Part shown: positions 1-5,764 of the stretch, one piece after another
Position numbering within the stretch: the stretch's first letter is position 1
Layout of the letters: every line of letters begins with the position of its first letter
Origin: Alphaproteobacteria bacterium
GTDB taxonomy: Bacteria; Pseudomonadota; Alphaproteobacteria; Sphingomonadales; Sphingomonadaceae
Assembly (NCBI GenBank): GCA_020249025.1
Contig: JADCGM010000103.1
Coordinates: 1 to 5,764 of the forward strand
DNA length: 5,764 nucleotides
Direction of reading: 5' to 3'
Program-made: the position numbers and the translations under genes
The notes under the pieces: generated by a model
Seen by the model: only the letters and a program-made list of their open reading frames with translations
What the model was told of the DNA's origin: nothing
Database searches by the model: none

Positions 1-846
1 GAACCGCTGGTCGCGGCCCGACAGCACGAAGCGCTCGCCGCGACCGCTGCGGTCGACGCCGGCGAACCAGGCGGTTGCGTAGTCGTCCTGCGTGAACCGG
101 CTATGGAACAGGCCTGCCTCGACGCGCCAGCCGCCGAACGCCGTCTTGACCAGTCCGCCCGCATTCTGGGCATGGCCGCGCCATTGCCCCCAATCCTGTC
201 CGAAGAAGCGCGCGCGCTCGATACGGCCGGGCAGATAGGCACCGGCCGTGTAGATCACCGGCCCCTGCTCTTCGTCGCCATAGTCGTAGCGGCTGAACAG
301 CGCTGTCACTTCGGTCCGGGCGGCAGGCCGCCATCGCGCCACCGCGCCGTAGCTCAGAAACCAGGCGCTCGCGCCATCGGCATATTGCTCGTCGAAATAG
401 CCGAGGGCGGCATTGACCCCGAGGTCGGGCGCCAGCGGAATCGCAGCCTCGGCCGTGAGATCCGGGCCGTAGAGGTCGCCGGTCGTCGCGCGAACCGACA
501 GGATCGGCCGATCGGCGGTGACCCGGCGCAAGGTGGTGTCGACAATCCCGGTGGGTGCCGGGAATGGCTGACCGAAGGCGCTGAGACCGACGCGGATATC
601 GGAGCCTTCGAGCAGCAGGTCGGTGATCCCGCCCGACTCGTTATAATAAAGGCCCTCGATCCGGGCGTTTCCGGCCGCCGAGGCAGAGAAGCCCCGCACC
701 TCGCCATTGGCATAGATGCCGACCGACTCGCTGCCGACGCTGCGCCCGAATCCGTCCTCGGCAGACGTCGTGACATTCTCGTCGGCGCGCTGGGCGACGG
801 CGGGGACGGGCGCCAGCAGCAGCACCGAGAACAGCAGCGGTCGCAC
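1..846 (-). CDS. TonB-dependent outer-membrane receptor, N-terminal part (gene continues past the left edge)
   Basis: The visible part is 282 codons, open to the window edge. The start is the GTG at 846-844: it is the first start codon after the upstream gene's in-frame TGA (852-850), only three bases away, and it opens directly into a signal peptide (RPLLFSVLLLAPVPAVAQ, residues 2-19, likely cut after Ala18). No good Shine-Dalgarno precedes it, so translational coupling to the DUF1826 gene is likely. Residues about 28-110 form a compact plug with VRGF (50-53) and GNARIEGLYYN (59-69), a pattern I associate with TonB receptors that accompany DUF3526 ABC transporters. From about 115 onward, alternating aromatic/polar strands with tight turns (for example FSRYDYGDEEQ, FHSRFTQDDY) look like the start of the beta-barrel. 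No clear TonB box is visible before the plug. It probably moves a ligand across the outer membrane using TonB energy; the ligand cannot be read from sequence. It is not a copy of the receptor at 1448-3583. Confidence 0.88.
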   Translation of the reverse strand, partial: MRPLLFSVLLLAPVPAVAQRADENVTTSAEDGFGRSVGSESVGIYANGEVRGFSASAAGNARIEGLYYNESGGITDLLLEGSDIRVGLSAFGQPFPAPTGIVDTTLRRVTADRPILSVRATTGDLYGPDLTAEAAIPLAPDLGVNAALGYFDEQYADGASAWFLSYGAVARWRPAARTEVTALFSRYDYGDEEQGPVIYTAGAYLPGRIERARFFGQDWGQWRGHAQNAGGLVKTAFGGWRVEAGLFHSRFTQDDYATAWFAGVDRSGRGERFVLSGRDQRF

Positions 847-849
847 GGC

Positions 850-1446
850 TCAGATCGCCGGTGGCGACAGGACGGGCAGGCGGTCCGGGTCGAAGGGCGT
901 GTCGATCACCAGCACGAGGCGGGTTTCGCCGCTATCGCCGAGCGGGGGCGAGCGGTGGAGGCAGGGGGCGTGGCCCCTACCGTAGAGCCGGCCCTTGAAC
1001 AGGCCGATGTCGCCCGGATCGAGCCGGAGCAGCGCCGCTTCATCGGGCGCGCAGCCTGCGGGCACATAGTCGGTGCCGGGCCCGGCGTATGTGGTGATCA
1101 GCCGCACATCGGTGAAGTCGGCGTGGATTTTGCGGCAGGCGTCGGTGACGACGCCTTCGAGGCGGATCCGCACCGCTGGCGCGGCCATGAAGGCCGCGAA
1201 GCGCGCGGCGAGCGCGGCGATGTCCGCGCGCAGCGCCGGCGGCAACCGGCCGAGACCTGCGACGGCGGCGTCCGGCGGACCCTCGGCGCTGCGCTCGAAC
1301 GGCGCGCGGGCGGCCAGTCGCTTCGCGATCGCAGCGAGCGCGCCGAGATCGCGCCGCTCGATCGCCAGCGGACAGTCGGGCCGCCGCAGCGCCGACCAGC
1401 CGTCGGCGGCCGCCACGACCGGCGTCAGGGCCTGCGCATCGGGCAT
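850..1446 (-). CDS. DUF1826 domain-containing protein, possible Fe(II)/2-oxoglutarate oxygenase-like fold
   Basis: This 198-residue protein has no signal peptide or membrane segment, so it should be cytoplasmic. I recognise it as DUF1826 from the block CRKIHAD (104-110), the motif TTYAGPGTDYVP (118-129) and the C-terminal block LHRSPP (163-168) followed by RLVLVID (176-182). The function of the family is not established; I recall its genes lying near CobW/COG0523 metallochaperone GTPases, which fits metal homeostasis. The order His108-x-Asp110, then GDIGLF (145-150), His164 and Arg176 resembles the metal triad and co-substrate arginine of Fe(II)/2-oxoglutarate oxygenases; this is my inference. 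Cysteines at 104, 132 and 162 could also bind metal. The ATG at 1446-1444 lies one base after the upstream receptor's TGA. There is no Shine-Dalgarno, so coupled translation is likely. The next gene starts three bases after its stop. Confidence 0.87.
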   Translation of the reverse strand: MPDAQALTPVVAAADGWSALRRPDCPLAIERRDLGALAAIAKRLAARAPFERSAEGPPDAAVAGLGRLPPALRADIAALAARFAAFMAAPAVRIRLEGVVTDACRKIHADFTDVRLITTYAGPGTDYVPAGCAPDEAALLRLDPGDIGLFKGRLYGRGHAPCLHRSPPLGDSGETRLVLVIDTPFDPDRLPVLSPPAI

Positions 1447-1447
1447 G

Positions 1448-3583
1448 TCAGATGCGGATCCGCACGCCCGCCGACACCGTGCGCGGCGTCCCCGGCTGCA
1501 CCCACAGCCGCGAGAAGCTGTTGGTGTAATAGGTCTCGTTGAACAGGTTATGGACCTGGCCGAAGACCTCGATCTGCTCGGTCGGCCGCCAGGTCGCGAA
1601 CAGGCGCGAGAGCGTGTAGGCGGGCAGTTCGAACGCTGTCGCGGTTTCGCCGAGCCGCCGCCCGACATGCTGCACGCCGCCGCCGAGGCGCAGCTCCGTC
1701 GCCCCGAGGTCGATGGTGCGCGAGACCTGCACATTGACGCTGTGGCGCGGCACGTTGATCAGCCGGTCGCCGGCGCGGATCTGGAGCGCGAAATTGGGAT
1801 CGAGCACGCTGCTGCGCGCCTCGGCGTCGACATAGGCGTAGGAGGCGAGAAGTTCGAGCCCGCCGGGCAGCTTGCCGGTCAGATCGATCTCGATGCCGTC
1901 GCTGCCCGCCTTGCCGATCGGCAGCGAGAAGCCGGGGTTGGCCGGATCGGCGGCGAGCACGTTGGACTTTGTCAGCCGGAAATAGGCGACGGTGCCGGTC
2001 AGCGCATTGCCGAACAGACCGAACTTCGCGCCGGTCTCGAAGGCGCGGCTGGTTTCGGGGTCGAAGATCGCCCCCGCCGCGGTCGCGCCGATGTTGGATC
2101 GGAAGCCCTCGCCGTAGCTGACGTAGAGCGAGAGCGCCGGGTTCGCCTCCCAGACCAGCCCGGCCTGCGGACTGAAGCGGTCGAAGCTGCGGCGCTGCTG
2201 GCTGGCGTTGGCGCGGTTGAGCGAGCGCAGCGAGAAGCTGTCATAGCGCCCGCCGAGCCGGATCTGGATCCGGTCGCTGAGCGCGATCTGGTCCTGAACG
2301 TAGAAGCCCGTCGCTTTCTGCACGTCGAGCCGGTTGGTCTGCGGACCCGGCGCTGGCAGCGGGAAGCGGCCATAGACGGGGGCGCGGACGTTGATGATGT
2401 TCGCCGCCAGATCGGTCGGATTGCCGCTCACCGCCGGCGGGCGGAAGCGCAGGAAGAGCTGGCTGTTCTCGAACTGGTCGAAGTCGGCGCCGGCGAGGAT
2501 GCGGTGGCGCATCCCGGCGATCTCGACATCGCCCGCCAGCTCGCCGCGCACGACATAATGGTCGGCGTCATAGTCGCGGAAGCGGCGCTGGCGCGACAGC
2601 GACTGGCCGTCGGTCAACAGCTTCTGGCGCGCCGGGGTCAGCTCCGCCTCGGTCGAGAAACCCTCAAGGCTCGTCGAGCGTGCGCTGCCGCCCAGAAGCA
2701 GACTCCACGCATCGCTGAACGCGTGCTGGAGCTGGAGCTGGTGGCCGGTCGCATCGGCCTCGATCGGGCCGTCGCCGGGCTCGCCGAGGAAGCGGGTGCG
2801 CGGGATCGCGCCGAGTTGGCCGTTGATCGCGACGACGCCGCGGTCGAAGGGCACTTCCTGCCGCGTCAGTTCGAGATTGTAGACGAGCGTCGTGTCCTCG
2901 CCGAGCCGCACGCCGACCGAGGGCAGGAAGCCGAAGCGCTCGCTCTCGATGGTGTCGCGGAAGCTCTCGGCGTCCTCGTAATAGCCGATCAGCCGCACCG
3001 CGATGCGGCTGTCGGGGGCGACGTTGACGTCGGCGTCGGCGCGGCGCGCCTTGTAGCTGCCGTAGCTTGCCGACAGCGTCGCGCGGGTGGCGTCGAACAG
3101 CGGCTGCTTTGTCACGATGTTGATGGTGCCGCCCGGCTCGCCGCGCCCGAACAGCGCCGCGTTCGGACCTTTCAGGATCTCGATCCGCTCAATGCCGGCG
3201 ACATCGCGCGGGCCGCCGAAGCCGCGGCCGCCGTTGAAGCCGTTCACGAGATAGCCGCTCGGCAGATTCTCGTCGCCGGTGAAGCCGCGCACCGCATAGG
3301 CGTCCCAAAGTCCGCCGAAATTGTTCTGCCGCGCCACGCCGGCGTTGAGGTCGAGCGCGTCGGTCAGGCGGACGATGTTGTTGTCCTGAAGCGCGCGGGT
3401 GTCGATGACCGCGATCGACTGCGGGATCTCGTTGAGCGCGAAGTCGCCGCGATAGGCCTGGCGCACCGCGGTGACCACGATCTCCTCGGCGCCGACGTCG
3501 GCGGCCTCCTCGGCGAGCACGGGCGTCGAGACCGTGAGGGCGGTGGCGAGGAGCAGCGAACGGCGGAGCGCGGCAGGAACCAT
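1448..3583 (-). CDS. TonB-dependent siderophore-type outer-membrane receptor, complete
   Basis: A 711-residue receptor, normal length for the FhuA/FpvA-like siderophore receptor family. The start at 3583 is chosen because it gives a standard signal peptide (MVPAALRRSLLLATALTVS...VLA, residues 1-24) and has a GGAAGG Shine-Dalgarno six bases upstream. In-frame ATGs further out (3628, 3670) would put extra polar residues before the signal. A TonB box-like EEIVVTA (33-39) leads to the plug, with IPQSIAVID, AYAVRGF, the strongly conserved IERIEILKGPNAALFGRGEPGGTINIVTK region, and then a long beta-barrel (for example FYVQDQIAL, SLYVSYGEGFR, ETGAKFGLFG, NLFNETYY). The last residue is Ile (VRIRI) rather than the usual aromatic one. 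It should take up a metal chelate across the outer membrane with TonB/ExbBD. The family name suggests ferric siderophores, but the Zur-like operator upstream suggests a zinc complex instead. First gene of the minus-strand operon. Confidence 0.96.
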   Translation of the reverse strand: MVPAALRRSLLLATALTVSTPVLAEEAADVGAEEIVVTAVRQAYRGDFALNEIPQSIAVIDTRALQDNNIVRLTDALDLNAGVARQNNFGGLWDAYAVRGFTGDENLPSGYLVNGFNGGRGFGGPRDVAGIERIEILKGPNAALFGRGEPGGTINIVTKQPLFDATRATLSASYGSYKARRADADVNVAPDSRIAVRLIGYYEDAESFRDTIESERFGFLPSVGVRLGEDTTLVYNLELTRQEVPFDRGVVAINGQLGAIPRTRFLGEPGDGPIEADATGHQLQLQHAFSDAWSLLLGGSARSTSLEGFSTEAELTPARQKLLTDGQSLSRQRRFRDYDADHYVVRGELAGDVEIAGMRHRILAGADFDQFENSQLFLRFRPPAVSGNPTDLAANIINVRAPVYGRFPLPAPGPQTNRLDVQKATGFYVQDQIALSDRIQIRLGGRYDSFSLRSLNRANASQQRRSFDRFSPQAGLVWEANPALSLYVSYGEGFRSNIGATAAGAIFDPETSRAFETGAKFGLFGNALTGTVAYFRLTKSNVLAADPANPGFSLPIGKAGSDGIEIDLTGKLPGGLELLASYAYVDAEARSSVLDPNFALQIRAGDRLINVPRHSVNVQVSRTIDLGATELRLGGGVQHVGRRLGETATAFELPAYTLSRLFATWRPTEQIEVFGQVHNLFNETYYTNSFSRLWVQPGTPRTVSAGVRIRI

Positions 3584-3596
3584 CGGAAGCCTTCCG
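3584..3596 (-). promoter_or_regulatory. Shine-Dalgarno inside a perfect inverted repeat before the receptor ATG
   Basis: On the minus strand this 13-mer reads CGGAAGGCTTCCG and directly abuts the receptor ATG at 3583. It holds the Shine-Dalgarno GGAAGG (3595-3590) six bases from the start and is itself an inverted repeat (six-base arms, one central base). As RNA it could fold into a five-pair stem with a GGC loop that covers the ribosome site. A competing stem is possible between 3613-3609 (CCGTT) and 3598-3594 (AACGG), which overlaps it. The ribosome site is well supported; any control by folding is conjecture. Confidence 0.6.
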
Positions 3597-3613
3597 TTTC
3601 GGATCTGGAACGG

Positions 3614-3626
3614 GATACCTTGTATC
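3614..3626. repeat. Small inverted repeat in the receptor 5' leader
   Basis: GATAC-CTT-GTATC is a perfect five-base inverted repeat with a three-base spacer, in the predicted untranslated leader of the minus-strand operon. It could be a small RNA hairpin or a minor operator half-site pair. It is short enough to arise by chance, although this AT-richer patch stands out from its GC-rich surroundings. Confidence 0.35.
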
Positions 3627-3636
3627 ATCGCTTGCG

Positions 3637-3664
3637 CCTCTAGCCGGTCCGGGCGCGGTGTCAA
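3637..3664 (-). promoter_or_regulatory. Predicted promoter of the receptor-DUF1826-receptor operon
   Basis: A perfect -35 hexamer TTGACA reads on the minus strand at 3664-3659. Sixteen bases on, TAGAGG (3642-3637) is the best -10 candidate, but it matches only three of six consensus positions. Transcription would begin near 3630, giving a leader of about 47 bases. The -35 box forms the left arm of the 32-base palindrome, so a protein bound there would block it. Confidence 0.42.
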
Positions 3665-3690
3665 TGCCATGTTATAACGTGTCGTTGACA
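3659..3690. promoter_or_regulatory. Divergent operator, Zur-like (zinc uptake repressor) palindrome
   Basis: Seen directly: a 32-base imperfect palindrome centred between 3674 and 3675, with 13 of 16 positions paired (mismatches at 3665/3684, 3667/3682 and 3670/3679). Its core is the perfect 8-mer GTTATAAC (3671-3678). Recalled knowledge: the zinc repressor Zur of Agrobacterium-group alphaproteobacteria binds GATATGTTATAACATATC. The 18-mer here, GCCATGTTATAACGTGTC (3666-3683), agrees at 14 of 18 positions, including all ten of TGTTATAAC plus the preceding A. Both outer arms are TTGACA boxes directed outward, so one bound dimer pair could repress both gene units. Inference: both units are induced by zinc shortage. 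A different repressor with a similar AT-rich palindrome cannot be ruled out. Confidence 0.62.
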
Positions 3691-3713
3691 GCGGCCGCCC
3701 GAATGGCGATCAA
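3685..3713 (+). promoter_or_regulatory. Predicted promoter of the ABC transporter operon
   Basis: A perfect TTGACA (3685-3690) is followed after 17 bases by GATCAA (3708-3713), a weak -10 matching at three of six positions. Initiation would then fall about 3719-3721, right at the preferred ATG at 3721, implying a nearly leaderless message. An alternative -10, TATAAC (3673-3678, five of six), lies inside the operator core but has no recognisable -35 upstream of it. Confidence 0.38.
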
Positions 3714-3720
3714 GCGCGGC

Positions 3721-4443
3721 ATGACCCAGCCCAATCCCGTCATCGCCATCGCCGATCTCGTGCTGTCCCGCGGCGACCGCCGCGTCCTCGACGGCCTGTC
3801 GCTCAGCGTCGCCGCGGGCGAGGTCTATGCGCTGCTCGGCGGCAACGGCGCCGGCAAGTCGACGACGCTGTCGGCGCTGCTCGGCTTCCTGCGCCCGGAT
3901 GCGGGCCGGCTGGCGGTGGCGGGCGTCGATCCGGTCGCCGACGCCGACGCGGCGCGCGCGCGCATCGCCTATCTTCCCGAGAATGTCGCGCTCTACGAGC
4001 AGCTGACCGCGCGGGAGAACATCGCCTATTTCACCGCACTGACCGGGGCCGAGCCCGCGGCCGGTACGATCGACGCCGCGCTCGACGCCGCCGGCCTCCA
4101 GCCCGAGGCGCGCGACCGCCGTGTCGCCGGCTATTCGAAGGGCATGCGCCAGAAGGTGGCGATCGCGCTCGCCGTGCTGCGCGACGTCCCCGTGCTGCTG
4201 CTCGACGAGCCGACGACCGGGCTCGATCCGCGCGCCACCGCCGACTTCAATGCGCTGGTCGGAACACTGAAGGCGCGCGGGACCGCGATCCTGATGGTGA
4301 CCCACGACCTTCTCGGCGCCGCCGACTGCGCCGACCGCATCGGCTTTCTTGCCGCGGGACGCATCGTCGAGGAGGTCCGCCCCGCCGACGGCATCGACGT
4401 GCGGGCGCTGCACCGCCGCTACGGCGACGCGGCCGCGGCATGA
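3721..4443 (+). CDS. ABC transporter ATP-binding protein, NosF-like, partner of a DUF3526 permease
   Basis: A 240-residue single-domain ABC ATPase with all key motifs: Walker A GGNGAGKST (40-48), the Q-loop region YLPEN (84-88), signature YSKGMRQ (138-144) in place of LSGGQ, Walker B VLLLDE (158-163), D-loop GLDP (167-170) and switch His195 (VTHD). YLPEN with Glu where most ABC ATPases have Gln, and YSKGM, are typical of the NosF/ABC-2 group. It should hydrolyse ATP on the cytoplasmic face to drive the permease encoded next, whose ATG overlaps its TGA by four bases. The ATG at 3721 is preferred because it starts MTQPNP just before the first conserved strand; ATG 3703 (MAIKRG) is possible, and neither has a clear Shine-Dalgarno. 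A GTG at 3658 would start inside the operator and is unlikely. The substrate is not evident from sequence. Confidence 0.94.
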   Translation: MTQPNPVIAIADLVLSRGDRRVLDGLSLSVAAGEVYALLGGNGAGKSTTLSALLGFLRPDAGRLAVAGVDPVADADAARARIAYLPENVALYEQLTARENIAYFTALTGAEPAAGTIDAALDAAGLQPEARDRRVAGYSKGMRQKVAIALAVLRDVPVLLLDEPTTGLDPRATADFNALVGTLKARGTAILMVTHDLLGAADCADRIGFLAAGRIVEEVRPADGIDVRALHRRYGDAAAA

Positions 4444-5764
4444 GCGTCGCGCGGCAAGTTGCCCGCAACGAATGGCGGCTGATGCGGCGCAGCCGCGTCG
4501 CCCGCCTCGCCGTGCTCATGCTGCTGGCGCTGTCGGCGGTGGCGGCGCTGACCTCGATCGCGCATCGCAACGCCAATGACGAGCTGCGCGCGCGCTATCA
4601 GGCGACGGCCGACAGCGAATTCGACGGCGCGCCGGCCCGTCATCCGCACCGGATGGTCCACTACGGGCACTTCGTCTTCCGCCCGCTGCCCGCGCTCGCC
4701 GCCTTCGATCCGGGCGTCGACCGCTTCACCGGCAACATGATCTATCTGGAGGGCCACCGACAGAACAGCGCCAACTTCGGCGACGTCCGCCAGTCCTCGC
4801 TGCTCGCCCGGTTCGGGCAGCTGACCCCGGCCTTCGTGCTGCAGGTGCTGACCCCGCTGGTGCTCGTCTTCATCGGCTTCGGCCTGCTCGCCGCCGAGCG
4901 GCGCAGCGGCACGCTGCGGATGCTGCGCGCGCACGGGGCAACTCCGGCGCAGCTGCTCGCCGGCAAGACGCTAGCGCTTGGCGGACTCGCCGCGCTGATG
5001 CTGACGCCGGGGCTGGTGGCGCTGGCGTGGCTGATCGCTGCTGCGGATGCCCCGCCGCTCGCCGCGGCCGTGCTGGCGCTCGGCTATGCGGGTTATCTGC
5101 TGGTCTGGGTGCTCGGCATCGTCGCCGTGTCGGCGCTCGCCCGCGATCCGCGTTCGGCCCTCGTCGCGCTGCTGGCGCTGTGGGCGCTGACCACGATCCT
5201 TGTGCCCCGCGTCGCGCCCGACGTCGCGCTGGCCCTGGCGCCGACCCCGACCCGGATCGAGACCGATATCGCCATCCAGCGCGACCTGCGCCGCATCGGC
5301 GACAGCCACGATCCCGACGATCCCCATTTCGCCGCCTTCAAGGCCGAGGTGCTGAAACGCTACGGCGTCGCCCGGGTGGAGGACCTGCCGGTCAACTACC
5401 GCGGCCTGCTCGCGCTCGAGGGCGAGAAGCTGACCTCGCAGCTGTTCGATGCCTATGCCGAGCGCCAGTTCGCGCAGCAGCGCGAGCAGAGCGCCATCGT
5501 CGGCGGCTTCGCGCTCGTCAGTCCGGCGATCGCGCTGCGCAGCCTGTCGATGGCCGCAGCCGGAACCGATCTCGAAGGTCACCGCCGCTTCCTGCGGCAG
5601 GCCGAGGCCTATCGCTACGATGTGGTCCAGCGCCTCAACCGGCTGCAGGCCGAGGCGCTGACCTATTCCGACGACAGCAACCGCAACCGCGATCCCGAGG
5701 CCGGCCGTCGCGTCCGCATCGATCCGCGCAACTGGGCGGCGATCCCGGACTTCGCCTATCGCCC
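4440..5764 (+). CDS. ABC-2-type transporter permease, DUF3526 family, N-terminal 441 residues (continues past the right edge)
   Basis: The ATG overlaps the ATPase stop in ATGA, a classic coupled start, and the frame stays open to the window edge. Predicted topology: transmembrane helix 1 at about 20-41; a large extracytoplasmic loop 42-127; helix 2 at 128-151; a cytoplasmic stretch ERRSGTLRMLRAHGATPAQLLAGK (153-176), the usual coupling region of ABC-2 permeases; helices at about 178-200, 206-233 and 239-256; a second extracytoplasmic domain about 257-350; and a further hydrophobic segment 352-375. The block HPHRMVHYGHFVFRPLPALAAFD (68-90) and the GNMIYLEGHRQN region (98-109) identify the DUF3526 family. 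Four histidines within ten residues (68, 70, 74, 77), His106, and a DSHDPDDPH stretch (288-296) could bind metal. Such permeases work with a NosF-like ATPase, and often with a second DUF3526 permease that may follow outside the window. Export is usual for ABC-2 systems, but the substrate is unknown. Confidence 0.93.
   Translation, partial: MSVARQVARNEWRLMRRSRVARLAVLMLLALSAVAALTSIAHRNANDELRARYQATADSEFDGAPARHPHRMVHYGHFVFRPLPALAAFDPGVDRFTGNMIYLEGHRQNSANFGDVRQSSLLARFGQLTPAFVLQVLTPLVLVFIGFGLLAAERRSGTLRMLRAHGATPAQLLAGKTLALGGLAALMLTPGLVALAWLIAAADAPPLAAAVLALGYAGYLLVWVLGIVAVSALARDPRSALVALLALWALTTILVPRVAPDVALALAPTPTRIETDIAIQRDLRRIGDSHDPDDPHFAAFKAEVLKRYGVARVEDLPVNYRGLLALEGEKLTSQLFDAYAERQFAQQREQSAIVGGFALVSPAIALRSLSMAAAGTDLEGHRRFLRQAEAYRYDVVQRLNRLQAEALTYSDDSNRNRDPEAGRRVRIDPRNWAAIPDFAYR

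Noticed and set aside
1453..1464. Perfect 12-base palindrome TGCGGATCCGCA at the receptor's 3' end
   Set aside because: It encodes the Arg-Ile-Arg end of the protein, and a similar GCGGATCCGC encodes Arg-Ile-Arg at 1162-1171, so codon usage explains it. There is no T-run to make it a terminator.
103..1542. Plus-strand open frame of 479 codons over the left end
   Set aside because: It is antisense to the partial receptor and DUF1826, has no domain, and shows the same shadow composition; the minus-strand reading gives a signal peptide and plug motifs.
3601..3630. Possible Fur box in the receptor leader (GATGATACAAGGTATC on the minus strand)
   Set aside because: It resembles only part of a Fur site and lacks the repeated GATAAT hexamers; the GTTATAAC palindrome is a much better operator candidate.
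1073..3643. Very long open frame (856 codons) on the plus strand, antisense to the receptor and DUF1826 genes
   Set aside because: Its product is low-complexity Arg/Ala/Glu/Asp-rich with no recognisable domain, and it lies opposite genes with clear motifs. Long antisense frames are expected in GC-rich DNA with strong third-position GC bias.
3584..3670. N-terminal extension of the complete receptor to ATG 3670 or 3628
   Set aside because: It would add polar residues before the signal peptide, and 3670 lies in the operator core. The ATG at 3583 has a Shine-Dalgarno and starts the signal directly.
3661..4413. Minus-strand open frame across the ABC ATPase
   Set aside because: It is opposite a complete ABC ATPase with all catalytic motifs and has no domain of its own.
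3721..5764. Assignment of the ABC genes as the nitrous-oxide reductase maturation system NosFY
   Set aside because: The ATPase is NosF-like, but the permease is DUF3526-type and no nosZ, nosD or nosL is in view. The similarity is at superfamily level.

Overview
The window is GC-rich throughout and reads as chromosomal DNA of an alphaproteobacterium. A sphingomonad (Sphingomonas, Sphingopyxis or a relative) is the most likely host, because those genomes carry many TonB-dependent receptors and DUF3526-type ABC permeases. This placement rests on protein style and base composition only. Coding density is near total: five genes in two divergent units, separated by one control region of 137 bases.

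The left unit runs on the minus strand, read from right to left. It starts with a complete TonB-dependent siderophore-type outer-membrane receptor (3583 to 1448). One base later comes a DUF1826 protein (1446 to 850). Three bases after that, a second, unrelated TonB-dependent receptor begins at a GTG (846) and runs off the left edge. The spacing makes a single operon with coupled translation very likely.

The right unit runs on the plus strand. It holds a NosF-like ABC ATPase (3721 to 4443) and, overlapping it by four bases, a DUF3526 ABC-2-type permease (from 4440) that runs off the right edge.

The control region (3584-3720) contains a 32-base imperfect palindrome (3659-3690; 13 of 16 base pairs). 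Its core GTTATAAC sits in an 18-mer matching 14 of 18 positions of the alphaproteobacterial Zur (zinc uptake repressor) consensus as I recall it. Each outer arm of the palindrome spells TTGACA, one on each strand pointing outward, so one bound repressor could shut both divergent promoters.

The working model is a zinc-starvation island: two outer-membrane receptors for a zinc complex or metallophore, an inner-membrane ABC system with a histidine-rich extracytoplasmic loop, and a DUF1826 protein. The DUF1826 sequence shows an HxD...H...R pattern resembling an Fe(II)/2-oxoglutarate oxygenase. The gene families and layout are well supported. Zinc control is a good but untested inference, and the oxygenase idea is speculative.
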